Positions 54,776-63,532 of a stretch of 64,000 nt of DNA are shown here, piece after piece; position 1 is the first letter of the stretch, and each line of letters opens with the position of its first letter. This DNA comes from Bacteroidota bacterium. GTDB taxonomy: Bacteria > Bacteroidota > Bacteroidia > Bacteroidales > Dysgonomonadaceae. The notes under the pieces were generated by a model, which was not told the DNA's origin, did not search any database, and saw nothing but the letters and a program-made list of their open reading frames with translations. A program made the translations under genes and the position numbers. The DNA lies in assembly GCA_023424395.1 (NCBI GenBank), contig JAFADY010000050.1, positions 70,226 to 134,225 of the forward strand, written 5' to 3'.

Positions 54776-56746
54776 ATGAAAAAAATATTATCATCAGCTA
54801 TTTTCGTTTTTTTACAATTGAGTGTTTTTGCGCAACAAAATTCCTTAACACCCAGCCAGCAAAATCTCGGAAATGGGTATTTCGAGATCAATGCTAATCA
54901 ACGAGGTCAACACGGTGATATTTTAGTTGGAGATATTGATAATGATGGCGATTTAGATTTAATAGTTGGTGGAGAACAGCGGTTTAGTCCCTGGATGTAT
55001 CAAGGTGGAACATATTTTAACGATGGTACAGGGAAATTCACACAAATGGATCCATCAAGAAATTTGGTTACTCCCGGAGGATATTCTTATATGGATTTTG
55101 GAGACATTGATGGCGACGGATTTATGGATATTATTTACTGTGGAGTAAATAATCAAGGAACAAAAAGTCATAATGGTATTGCGATAAATGACGGTAAAGG
55201 ACTCTTCATCCCATCCGAAACAGATAAATATCCTATGCCGCCAAACAGAAGTACGTATTGTGCATTTGGCGATTTTAATAACGACGGGCTACTCGACTAT
55301 TTTTTTGCCGGTACTTTCACCTCGTTCGGTAGCAGAGATCAATCATATGCAGCAATATATTTTCAGCATGAGAATGGTTCATTTATTGAAGATCGTTCTT
55401 CTTTTACAGATTATCCACTTACCGATGCAATATGCAGTATTGTCGATTTCGATAATGATGGTTTTTTGGATATTTTCGTTACCGGATTCCTTGACACACA
55501 AGATCAGTGGCCGGTTTGCCCATATATGTGGGCTCGATTTACCGTGCCGTTCAGAAATATGGGTGATGGGAAGTTTGAACCAATAGATATTTCAAATCGT
55601 GTATTTAGAAAAGGCTTCGGTTCGTTGGACTGGGCAGATATCGACGGGAATGGATATTTGGATTTTATACAGTATGGAGAATCTTACCCCGGAGAAGGAG
55701 AGGATAGTCAATACAAAACACGGATTTACAAACAACTAAGCCCGGGTATATTCAAAGAAGCCTACATGTATGATGGCGCGCGCCCATTCAGTATGGGAGG
55801 TGCGGTAGTTTTGCAAGATTTTGATAATGATGGTGATACCGATGTGCTTTTTGGCGGATGGTGCCCTAATCTGCCGGGAGGAGCGAGACAAAAAACTTTT
55901 ATTTTTATTAATGACGACAAAGATAACAATCTGACTAAAGGCGATTTGAAAGAGAATAATTTCCTAAGTAACATATACCTGCCCGGTATGTCGGAACAAG
56001 ATTTCGAAGTGGCGGATTTTAACGGTGATTTTAAATTAGATTATGTTTACTTAGGTTTTGCCGGCGGAGAATCCGGAAATCCCGTTCATCCCAATCGTAA
56101 TATTTTTGGCTGGTCGCCCACGCCCGAAAACAAGGAAGATCTTCTTGTTCTACCCTACATAAAACTCTCTGAACCTACCAATCTCAATGCATCCGTATCG
56201 GGAGAAGGCTTTCAGAAAAAAGTAACATTTTCTTGGAATGAACCGCATAATAATATCGGCAGAAAGAGCACAACATACAATCTGGCATTAAGAAATCTGA
56301 ATACCGGACGATGGCTTTACAATCCTTTATCCATTATAGGAGGAGAAAAAGATGGTTGGAGACAGGTAAATGAAATGGGGAATGTGAATTTAAATAAAAG
56401 ATGGACATTAACACTTCCTGATGGCCAGTACGAATGGAGTGTTCAAGCTGTAGATGCATCCCATTTCGGAGGTTTTTTTGCTCCCTTCCAAACTATTAAT
56501 ATTACAACGTCAGTAAATGAAATTAACTTATTTAATCCGTTAGTTTATAGTAAAGAAAATATTTTGTACATAGAGAATTGTCCAATTGACGAAGAAGTTG
56601 AAATGAAAATTTTTTTAATATCAGGAATCTCGCTGAAAGGCATTACATTCCGAGGATTTTACTCAACACCTATTTCAAAAGGAGTTTATGTAATTGAAAT
56701 TAAAACAAAAAAAGAATCATATGTACAAAAATTATTGGTGATCTAA
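54776..56746 (+). CDS. FG-GAP/VCBS-repeat secreted protein with type IX tail 1
   Basis: A 656-residue secreted protein (signal IFVFLQLSVFAQQ). FG-GAP/VCBS repeats with Ca-binding loops (GDIDNDGDLDLIVGG; GDIDGDGFMDIIY; QDFDNDGDTDVLFGG) form a propeller over about 35-460. A fibronectin-III-like domain follows (about 465-575; NASVSGEGFQKKVTFSW), then a type IX sorting domain (last 80 residues, IEIKTKKESYVQKLLV at the end). The whole protein is closely similar to the next gene and to the C-terminal part of the GH172 fusion at 58943. Probable role: surface glycan binding, or an enzyme of unknown activity. Confidence 0.75.
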   Translation: MKKILSSAIFVFLQLSVFAQQNSLTPSQQNLGNGYFEINANQRGQHGDILVGDIDNDGDLDLIVGGEQRFSPWMYQGGTYFNDGTGKFTQMDPSRNLVTPGGYSYMDFGDIDGDGFMDIIYCGVNNQGTKSHNGIAINDGKGLFIPSETDKYPMPPNRSTYCAFGDFNNDGLLDYFFAGTFTSFGSRDQSYAAIYFQHENGSFIEDRSSFTDYPLTDAICSIVDFDNDGFLDIFVTGFLDTQDQWPVCPYMWARFTVPFRNMGDGKFEPIDISNRVFRKGFGSLDWADIDGNGYLDFIQYGESYPGEGEDSQYKTRIYKQLSPGIFKEAYMYDGARPFSMGGAVVLQDFDNDGDTDVLFGGWCPNLPGGARQKTFIFINDDKDNNLTKGDLKENNFLSNIYLPGMSEQDFEVADFNGDFKLDYVYLGFAGGESGNPVHPNRNIFGWSPTPENKEDLLVLPYIKLSEPTNLNASVSGEGFQKKVTFSWNEPHNNIGRKSTTYNLALRNLNTGRWLYNPLSIIGGEKDGWRQVNEMGNVNLNKRWTLTLPDGQYEWSVQAVDASHFGGFFAPFQTINITTSVNEINLFNPLVYSKENILYIENCPIDEEVEMKIFLISGISLKGITFRGFYSTPISKGVYVIEIKTKKESYVQKLLVI

Positions 56747-56815
56747 TAATTTAACTAAAATAATTTTTATACTTAATAAAATTGTTCTAAAATTGTAAAA
56801 ATATTCAAGTAAAAG

Positions 56816-56827
56816 TTAAACGATTAA
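56816..56827 (+). promoter_or_regulatory. Candidate LacI-family operator, site 3
   Basis: TTAAACGATTAA is the reverse complement of sites 1 and 2 and lies 32 bp before the ATG of the second FG-GAP gene. The surrounding 56747-56859 gap is AT-rich and probably holds a promoter, though no perfect -7 box was seen. Confidence 0.55.
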
Positions 56828-56859
56828 CTTAATTGTTCAATAAATTTAAAATTTTTTTT

Positions 56860-58800
56860 ATGAAAAGATTTACTTTTTTATGTGCATTCGCACTATTTGT
56901 ATTGATGGGCTTAAATGCCCAATACAATTATTTGGAAAATGCTGCCGGACAGCACGGAGGAATAATTGTTGGTGATGTGGATAATGACGGAGATTTAGAC
57001 ATTTTCATGTTTGGTGAAACACGCGTTCACCCGATTGTTCACTCTGGAGGGCTATATATTAACGATGGGCTTGGTAATTTCACGAAAAAGGAATCGCCTG
57101 TGATGCCCGGCTGGCACACCGACATGGATTTTGGTGATATTGACGGAGATGGAGATTTAGACATTATCTTTAGTGGGCACAAAACCCTAAATATTCCTGA
57201 AGCCAATTCCAGAGGTATTGCTTTAAATGACGGCGCTGGAAATTTTACCATAGCCGATCCGAATCTTTATCCAAAACAAATGTTAGTGGCACCGAGTGTC
57301 AAATTTGCGGATTTCAACAACGATGGATTACTCGATTACATGATTGCTCCTCCTGATCATCAAAGGCACTGGGATTGGGAAACAGGAATGGATACGGACT
57401 ATTATGGTGTATGGACACTTTATTTCCAGCAACAAGACGGAACTTTCGTGGCTGATGGCCAGCAATTTGCCAATTACTTTAGAGATCAGGTGCTCTCTGT
57501 AGGAGATTTTGATAATGATGGAGATATAGACATCTTCCTCCAAGGCTATTATCCTCATGCAGATGAATCGGTTAATCCCTTTGGACTTACTGCCCCGGAC
57601 TGGGTAACAATTATCTTTACCAATGATGGCACGGGACAGTTTTCCAGATTGGAAGGAACCGGATTCCCAAGTATCGGACAAGGCTCTCATGATTGGGCAG
57701 ATATAGATGGTGACGGATTTCTGGACTTACTAATTGTAGGCGACGGATTCTATAACGGAAATAACAATTGGGATGCCGCTCCATGGTATCATCGTATTTT
57801 TACAAATAAGAACCTAGTCTTCAGTCAGGTTTTTGAATCACCAAGAGCACGACAATTTTCTATAACAGGAGCCAACCTCCTTCAAGATTTGGATAACGAT
57901 GGTGATATCGATGTACTTTTAGGTGGCTGGGCCGACAATATTGGCCGTCAGAAGACATTTATATTCGAGAATAGAGATACTGATTTTAATCTGACAGCCG
58001 AAGATTTAGTTGAAAATACAATGCTTGGCGATTATTTACCAGGGCTTTCGGAACAAGATTACAAAGCGGCCGATTTTAATGGCGACAATATATTGGATTA
58101 TGTTTATATGGGTTTCAAAGGTAATAATGAAACAAGTCCGCCTCCGGGAGTTATAGATCAAGTAATTGGTGCTTGGACTCCGGGTGTTGATCCGGGTGGA
58201 TTAATTCAGCCATTTACTAAGTTGAACGCGCCTTCCTCATTAGTTGCTACACAACAATTAGTTGATGGGAAAATGAAAGTAACTTTTCAATGGCAAGCGC
58301 CTGATAATATCGGAACAAAGAAAAGTGTAACCTACAATTTAGCCGTCAGAAATACTACCACCGGAAAATGGGTATCTAGTCCCTTGGCAATCGTTGGAGG
58401 CGCTAACGACGGTTTTAGACAAGTTGTAAAATTAGGAAACACATACTTAAATAAAACATGGACGCTTACTTTACCTGAAGGAGAATACGAATGGACGGTT
58501 CAAGCAATAGACGCTTCCAGATTTGGTGGAAGTTTTGCACCCTTGCAGCCTTTAACCGTTTCAACCGGAATAGACAATCAATTGGCATTTAATCCGATTA
58601 TTTCATCCACTAAAGGAAATTTAGTTATTAAATACAGCGGAGCCGAAAATTTACAAACCAGGATATATTCACTTGCAGGTGTAAAAGTTGCCGATAGGAA
58701 TTTTAATAATGAATTGATTTTGCCGCTTCAAGCAGGTGTTTACCTTGTTGAGTTAATCGGTAATTCGGGAAGCTATAAAACAAAAGTTCTGGTTAAATAA
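56860..58800 (+). CDS. FG-GAP/VCBS-repeat secreted protein with type IX tail 2
   Basis: About 646 residues from the ATG at 56860, chosen because the signal peptide MKRFTFLCAFALFVLMGLNAQ starts here; the frame is open from a TTG at 56833. FG-GAP repeats (GDVDNDGDLDIFMFGE; GDIDGDGDLDIIFSG; DLDNDGDIDVLLGGW) cover about 20-440, then a fibronectin-III-like domain (VDGKMKVTFQWQAPDN) and a type IX sorting domain (GNLVIKYSGAENLQTRIYSL to YKTKVLVK). It has its own leader with a candidate operator and is closed by a terminator, so it may be transcribed alone. Function as for its paralogue: surface binding is likely, catalysis unknown. Confidence 0.75.
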   Translation: MKRFTFLCAFALFVLMGLNAQYNYLENAAGQHGGIIVGDVDNDGDLDIFMFGETRVHPIVHSGGLYINDGLGNFTKKESPVMPGWHTDMDFGDIDGDGDLDIIFSGHKTLNIPEANSRGIALNDGAGNFTIADPNLYPKQMLVAPSVKFADFNNDGLLDYMIAPPDHQRHWDWETGMDTDYYGVWTLYFQQQDGTFVADGQQFANYFRDQVLSVGDFDNDGDIDIFLQGYYPHADESVNPFGLTAPDWVTIIFTNDGTGQFSRLEGTGFPSIGQGSHDWADIDGDGFLDLLIVGDGFYNGNNNWDAAPWYHRIFTNKNLVFSQVFESPRARQFSITGANLLQDLDNDGDIDVLLGGWADNIGRQKTFIFENRDTDFNLTAEDLVENTMLGDYLPGLSEQDYKAADFNGDNILDYVYMGFKGNNETSPPPGVIDQVIGAWTPGVDPGGLIQPFTKLNAPSSLVATQQLVDGKMKVTFQWQAPDNIGTKKSVTYNLAVRNTTTGKWVSSPLAIVGGANDGFRQVVKLGNTYLNKTWTLTLPEGEYEWTVQAIDASRFGGSFAPLQPLTVSTGIDNQLAFNPIISSTKGNLVIKYSGAENLQTRIYSLAGVKVADRNFNNELILPLQAGVYLVELIGNSGSYKTKVLVK

Positions 58801-58855
58801 TTTTTTTGGGTAGTATATTTTTACGCAGAAATGCGTTAAAATAAAAAAACTTTTA

Positions 58856-58893
58856 TTGACAGCTGCTTTTACAATAGTAGCTGTCAATTTTAT
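58856..58893 (+). terminator. Terminator after the second FG-GAP gene
   Basis: TTGACAGCTGCT (58856-58867) pairs with AGTAGCTGTCAA (58876-58887), with one G-U pair, followed by a T-rich run. A smaller hairpin (ACGCA/TGCGT, 58823-58836) lies just before it. Confidence 0.85.
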
Positions 58894-58904
58894 TATTTTC
58901 TAAT

Positions 58905-58912
58905 TATCTTTG
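58905..58912 (+). promoter_or_regulatory. -7 box, probable promoter of the GH172 fusion gene
   Basis: TATCTTTG fits TAnnTTTG exactly, lies 30 bp before the start codon and directly follows a terminator, so a promoter is expected here. No clear -33 TTTG was found. Confidence 0.5.
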
Positions 58913-58942
58913 AATTTAAGGGAGATAAATAAATCTTAAAAA

Positions 58943-61900
58943 ATGAGGAAAAGTATTTCGTTTTTAATCATACTCTTTATACTTAGTTATACCAATCAAA
59001 TAGTATTTGGACAAACCACTTCTTGGGGAGATGAGCTAAATTTACTGAGGCAGGTAAATCTCTTGCCTGTTTATCGTTCAAATTCTGTTGTAGAACAAAT
59101 ATCGAGCTACGATAGAACAGGAGGTAATGATGATGGATTTTCAGGAAAATACTCATATATAAGAGTAGAAAATAATAAATTAGTGCTTGCAGATTTACAG
59201 GGACCCGGAGTAATAAATCGAATTTGGACAGCAACCCCTACTGAGGATACCGTTTCTTTCTATTTCGATGGAGAATCTACTCCAAGATTAAAAATTAAAT
59301 TCAGTGAACTTTTTGCAGGATCTATTTTCCCTTTTATGTCTCCTGTTTCGGGAAACGCAATAGGGGGACATTATTCTTACGTTCCCATACATTACAAAGA
59401 ATCCTGTAAAATATTGTTCCACGGATCTAAAATCGAATTCATTCAAATACAGTATAGAAATTTGCCCGATACGAGCATTGAATCATACAATAACAGCTTT
59501 TCTGCGGAAGACAGAAACATCATGTTAAATGTCAGAGGTGTATGGGCGAATGTTTTTCCCTCGGTAAGTAATTTCACAAACGCAAATTCTTCTAATATAC
59601 AAACTCATACAGAACAATTCATCTTGAATCCCGGAGATGAAAAAATATTTTTTGATACCGATATTCCCGGCAGAATTGTTGGTTTTGAAATTGATGGGGG
59701 CAATGGTTTTGAAGGTCAATATAAAGATGTAATATTATCCGCAAGATGGGATAACGAAGATATTGAGTCAATTTATTCACCTTTAGCCGATTTTTTTGGC
59801 TATGCATATGGAAAAGGAAGTATGCGTTCTATTCTCATCGGAAGATACGCCAATAATAACTATTGTTATATTCCTATGCCTTATGATAATAATGCCACAT
59901 TAAAACTTAGTTACAAAATAAGGAAAATGCCTGTCCAACAGCCCATCCCTATAACTGTTAAAGTTTTTTATAACAATATTTCACGAGTAGTGGCGCAAGA
60001 AGGTAAGTTTTATGCCGTATGGAGGCGAGAGATAAATCCTCCAATCGGAAGATATTATGATTTTTTGAAAGTTGATGGGAAGGGACATTATATCGGCACC
60101 ATGCATATCGCGCAAGGATTACGTCCCGGAGTTACGTTATTTTTTGAAGGTGACGATGTAACATATGTCGATGGTAAAATGACGATTCACGGAACCGGAT
60201 CTGAAGATTACTATAATGGAGGATGGTATAACATAGCAGGCAGATGGGACCGTGCTCATAGTTTGGGCATCCACGGGTCTTTGGATTATAATACAGCTTT
60301 ATATCGCACAGGAGGTTACAGATTTTTCCTTTCCGATAAAATGTCCTTTGAAAAAAATATACGTCACTCAATGGAGCACGGGCCCGAAGGCAATGAGTTT
60401 CCGGTAGATTACACATCGGTGGCTTACTTTTATAACTCTTCTCCCTTAACCGAGAGAATGGAACCTACGGAACACCTTAGGGAAGTTTATATTCCTCAGG
60501 AACCATTTCTTCGTCCCAATACAAAGGAATTTGATATTAATATGCGACCACAGCATGGAGACATTTTAGTTGTGGACATAGATAACGATAACGATTTGGA
60601 TCTAATTATAGGAGGAGAGCAAAGGTCTGAGCCTTTTGCTTACCAGGGCGGAACTTTTACGAATGACGGAAAAGGTAACTTTACACGTATACCAAACAAC
60701 ATAACTCCTGCCTATATGGCTACAATGGATGCAGGTGATATAGACGGAGATGGTGATATCGATATTATTTTTAACGGAGGAACTAATGTCGGAGCAGTCT
60801 GGTCTAAAGGCATTGCTTTAAACGATGGGTTTGGTAACTTCACACTCGCACCCACCTCTCAATATCCGATTCCTCCTTCGCGAAGTGTAAGCAGTTTTTT
60901 CGGTGATTTTAATAACGATGGGTTACTCGACTATTGCCATTCCGGAAACAGCGCCGATTCATATATGGCACTTTACTTTCAGCAGACTGATGGAAGTTTC
61001 CTGGCAGATAGAGATTCATTCAACAAATACAAATTTAGTGATATTTTGGCAAAACCGGTTGATTACAATAACGATGGCTATGTGGATATTTTTGTAATGG
61101 CTTGGTTAGATGAAGCTGTGGACGGACTTTTAAGGGGACGTTTTACGGGAATTTTTGAAAACAACGGTACGGGTAACTTCACCCTTATTTCGCAACCACA
61201 AATAAGAATGAAAAGCTATGGCTCTGCGGATTGGGCCGATATGGATGGAAATGGATGGCTCGATTTTATTATGCACGGCGAGGGTACGGGCAGTTTTGAT
61301 CCTAATGATTGGAAATACACAATCTACAGAAATGAAGATGGAATTTTTTCTGAGGCTTTTATTTACGAGAGAACCAGACAATTTTCAGTTGGAGGAGCCG
61401 CTGTTTTACAAGATATAGATAATGACGGCGATCCGGATGTATTATTCGGTGGTTGGTCTGATAGGCTTATTCCTTCGCCTCGGCAAAAAACCTTCGTTTA
61501 CATGAATAATGATAAAAATAACAAATTGGAATACGAAGATTTGAACGAAAATTATTTCCTTAGTAATCAATATTTGCCGGGTATGTCTGAACAGGATTTT
61601 GAAATAGCGGATTTAGACGGAGATTTCAGGCCGGATTTTATCTATTCCGGATTTGCGGAAAATTATCACGATAATCCCTATAATCCAAACCGGGTTATAA
61701 GCGGATGGTCTCCAAGCCCCGATGATCAGGGTTTGTATATGTTCCCTTTTGTAAAACTTTCGGCTCCTCAAAATTTAAATGCAACCATCTTCAACGATGG
61801 AATAAATAACAAAGTTATTTTGTCATGGGAAGAACCTTTAAACAATAGCGGAAGGAAAAGTACAACCTATAACCTTTATCTTCAAGATAAAAATTCGGGT

Positions 61901-62335
61901 AAATGGTTGTATAACCCTATGGCTGTGATCGGCGGTGAAAATGATGGCTGGCGTAAGATTAACAGATTAGGGAATGTTTTCCTCAATAAGCGTATCGAAC
62001 TAGTCTTACCGGATGGGGAATATGAATGGAGTGTACAGGCTATTGATGCTGCACGATTTGGAGGAAATTTTGCTCCTATTGAAAATCTACAAATAATAAC
62101 AGGATTAAAAGACTTTGAGAATTTCAGTCCGTATATATCAGTAAGAAATAATCAAGTTTTCATAAAATTAAGTTCCGGAAACCTCAATCAAATAAAAATA
62201 TACAATTTATTGGGGCAGAAAATTATCGATAAACAATTCACAATATCATTTCAGGAAACTTTACCGGACGGTATATATATAATAGAAATAGGAAACAGTA
62301 AAAACAGACACAAGTCAAAGATTATTGTGAATTAA
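58943..62335 (+). CDS. GH172-FG-GAP fusion protein with type IX sorting domain
   Basis: A 1130-residue secreted protein (signal FLIILFILSYTNQIVFGQ). Residues about 25-520 are a two-part GH172/DUF2961 enzyme very similar to the protein at 46342 (SSYDRTGGNDDGFSGKYSYI; GPGVINRIWTATPTED; IHGTGSEDYYNGGWY). From about 533 an FG-GAP propeller begins (VDIDNDNDLDLIIGGE; GDIDGDGDIDIIFNGG; QDIDNDGDPDVLFGGW) and runs to about 935, then a fibronectin-III-like domain and a C-terminal type IX sorting domain (IKIYNLLGQKI to HKSKIIVN). The second half matches the free-standing proteins at 54776 and 56860, so this is a natural fusion of enzyme and FG-GAP module, anchored or released at the cell surface. It has its own promoter-like box and ends the locus. 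Confidence 0.85.
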   Translation: MRKSISFLIILFILSYTNQIVFGQTTSWGDELNLLRQVNLLPVYRSNSVVEQISSYDRTGGNDDGFSGKYSYIRVENNKLVLADLQGPGVINRIWTATPTEDTVSFYFDGESTPRLKIKFSELFAGSIFPFMSPVSGNAIGGHYSYVPIHYKESCKILFHGSKIEFIQIQYRNLPDTSIESYNNSFSAEDRNIMLNVRGVWANVFPSVSNFTNANSSNIQTHTEQFILNPGDEKIFFDTDIPGRIVGFEIDGGNGFEGQYKDVILSARWDNEDIESIYSPLADFFGYAYGKGSMRSILIGRYANNNYCYIPMPYDNNATLKLSYKIRKMPVQQPIPITVKVFYNNISRVVAQEGKFYAVWRREINPPIGRYYDFLKVDGKGHYIGTMHIAQGLRPGVTLFFEGDDVTYVDGKMTIHGTGSEDYYNGGWYNIAGRWDRAHSLGIHGSLDYNTALYRTGGYRFFLSDKMSFEKNIRHSMEHGPEGNEFPVDYTSVAYFYNSSPLTERMEPTEHLREVYIPQEPFLRPNTKEFDINMRPQHGDILVVDIDNDNDLDLIIGGEQRSEPFAYQGGTFTNDGKGNFTRIPNNITPAYMATMDAGDIDGDGDIDIIFNGGTNVGAVWSKGIALNDGFGNFTLAPTSQYPIPPSRSVSSFFGDFNNDGLLDYCHSGNSADSYMALYFQQTDGSFLADRDSFNKYKFSDILAKPVDYNNDGYVDIFVMAWLDEAVDGLLRGRFTGIFENNGTGNFTLISQPQIRMKSYGSADWADMDGNGWLDFIMHGEGTGSFDPNDWKYTIYRNEDGIFSEAFIYERTRQFSVGGAAVLQDIDNDGDPDVLFGGWSDRLIPSPRQKTFVYMNNDKNNKLEYEDLNENYFLSNQYLPGMSEQDFEIADLDGDFRPDFIYSGFAENYHDNPYNPNRVISGWSPSPDDQGLYMFPFVKLSAPQNLNATIFNDGINNKVILSWEEPLNNSGRKSTTYNLYLQDKNSGKWLYNPMAVIGGENDGWRKINRLGNVFLNKRIELVLPDGEYEWSVQAIDAARFGGNFAPIENLQIITGLKDFENFSPYISVRNNQVFIKLSSGNLNQIKIYNLLGQKIIDKQFTISFQETLPDGIYIIEIGNSKNRHKSKIIVN

Positions 62336-62370
62336 AAGGAATTTACCGCTCATTTTGAGAGGATTCGCTT

Positions 62371-63450
62371 TCAGCGTTTTACGCGTGCATTTCCCTTCCA
62401 AATACTCCAAATCATCTCCTCATCGGCAGGTTTGGCGTAATCGGTTAGGAAAGTGGTTGCCAAAGCGCCGCTTGCCCACGCAAACTGAATCCATTTTTCG
62501 GACGGCATTTCTTTCAAAATGCTGTATAGTAAACCACCTACAAAACCATCGCCACCGCCGATTCTGTCCATCACATTAATTTTGCGGAGCGGCGCCTGAT
62601 GCCAATGGTTGTTTTCATAAACAATAGCGCCCCAAAGATGTTCATTGGCGCTGATAACCTCGCGAAGCGTGTTGGCAAAAACCGAAACATTCGGAAACGC
62701 TTTTTGGGCGTTCAATATCATTCCTTTGAAAGCATCCATTGTGTCTTCGATGTTTTCTCCTCCGGCTTCAGGGCCTTTAGCACCCAAGCAGAGTTGAAAA
62801 TCTTCTTCATTCCCGATGAGAATATCGGATAACGATGCGATTTCCGTGAAAGCCTGTTTAAGTTCTTTTTCGCGCCCTTTCCAAAATGTGGCTCTGTGAT
62901 TCAAATCAAACGAGATAAGCGTGCCGTTTTTTTTGGCAAATCGGGCAAGTTCGAGACAAAAATTGCTTGTGTCGGGCGATAATGCGGCAATTAATCCCGA
63001 AAGATGGATGATTTGTACGCCTTCTTCGGCAAAGATGCGTTCTAAATCGAAATCTTTTACATTAAGCGTTTTGCCTACTTCTCCGGCTCTGTCGTTTTGC
63101 ACGCGCGGGCCACGCAGTCCGAAACCACTATCGGCGATATTAAATTGATGGCGATAACCCCACGGGTCGCCTTGCAGCACTTCGGGGCCTTCGAAATCCA
63201 TATTGCGCGCTTTCAGGTCAGACTTAATGAAAGCCGCTATGGGGCTGTCTTTTACGAAAGTTGTCAATACTTTTACCGGAAGCCCTAAATACGAAGAAAT
63301 GCTTGCCACGTTTGTTTCGGCGCTTGTTGCCTGCATTTCGAACAATTTACTGCTGTGAACGGGTTGCGCATTTACGGGCGTGATACGTACGCCCATGCTT
63401 GTGGCTACGAGAAGCGAATATTTATAGTCTTTTTTTAATTTTAATGACAT
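62371..63450 (-). CDS. kdgK: 2-dehydro-3-deoxygluconokinase, PfkB family
   Basis: A 359-residue PfkB/ribokinase-family kinase. The active-site motif DRIGGGDGFVGG with catalytic Asp301 is clear, and the N-terminal substrate part (VNAQPVHSSKLFEMQATSAETNVA) and GPRVQNDRAGE fit Bacteroidota KDG kinases. It phosphorylates 2-keto-3-deoxygluconate, the step after mannonate dehydratase in hexuronate breakdown, in the cytoplasm. It lies downstream of the SDR gene on the minus strand, converging on the large + strand locus with only 35 bp between stop codons. It is probably not part of the arabinan system. Confidence 0.85.
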   Translation of the reverse strand: MSLKLKKDYKYSLLVATSMGVRITPVNAQPVHSSKLFEMQATSAETNVASISSYLGLPVKVLTTFVKDSPIAAFIKSDLKARNMDFEGPEVLQGDPWGYRHQFNIADSGFGLRGPRVQNDRAGEVGKTLNVKDFDLERIFAEEGVQIIHLSGLIAALSPDTSNFCLELARFAKKNGTLISFDLNHRATFWKGREKELKQAFTEIASLSDILIGNEEDFQLCLGAKGPEAGGENIEDTMDAFKGMILNAQKAFPNVSVFANTLREVISANEHLWGAIVYENNHWHQAPLRKINVMDRIGGGDGFVGGLLYSILKEMPSEKWIQFAWASGALATTFLTDYAKPADEEMIWSIWKGNARVKR

Positions 63451-63532
63451 TGTTTGAAAGACGTTAGAAGTTGGAAATCAAAAACAAAAAAAATCAAAAG
63501 TCTAAAAATCTATTAGTCTGATAATCTATACT
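63451..63532 (-). other. Short A-rich gap between the SDR and kinase genes
   Basis: About 80 bp, very AT-rich on the + strand with A runs (aacaaaaaaaatc). No hairpin or promoter box was identified. The same orientation and short gap suggest the two minus-strand genes form one operon. Confidence 0.4.
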
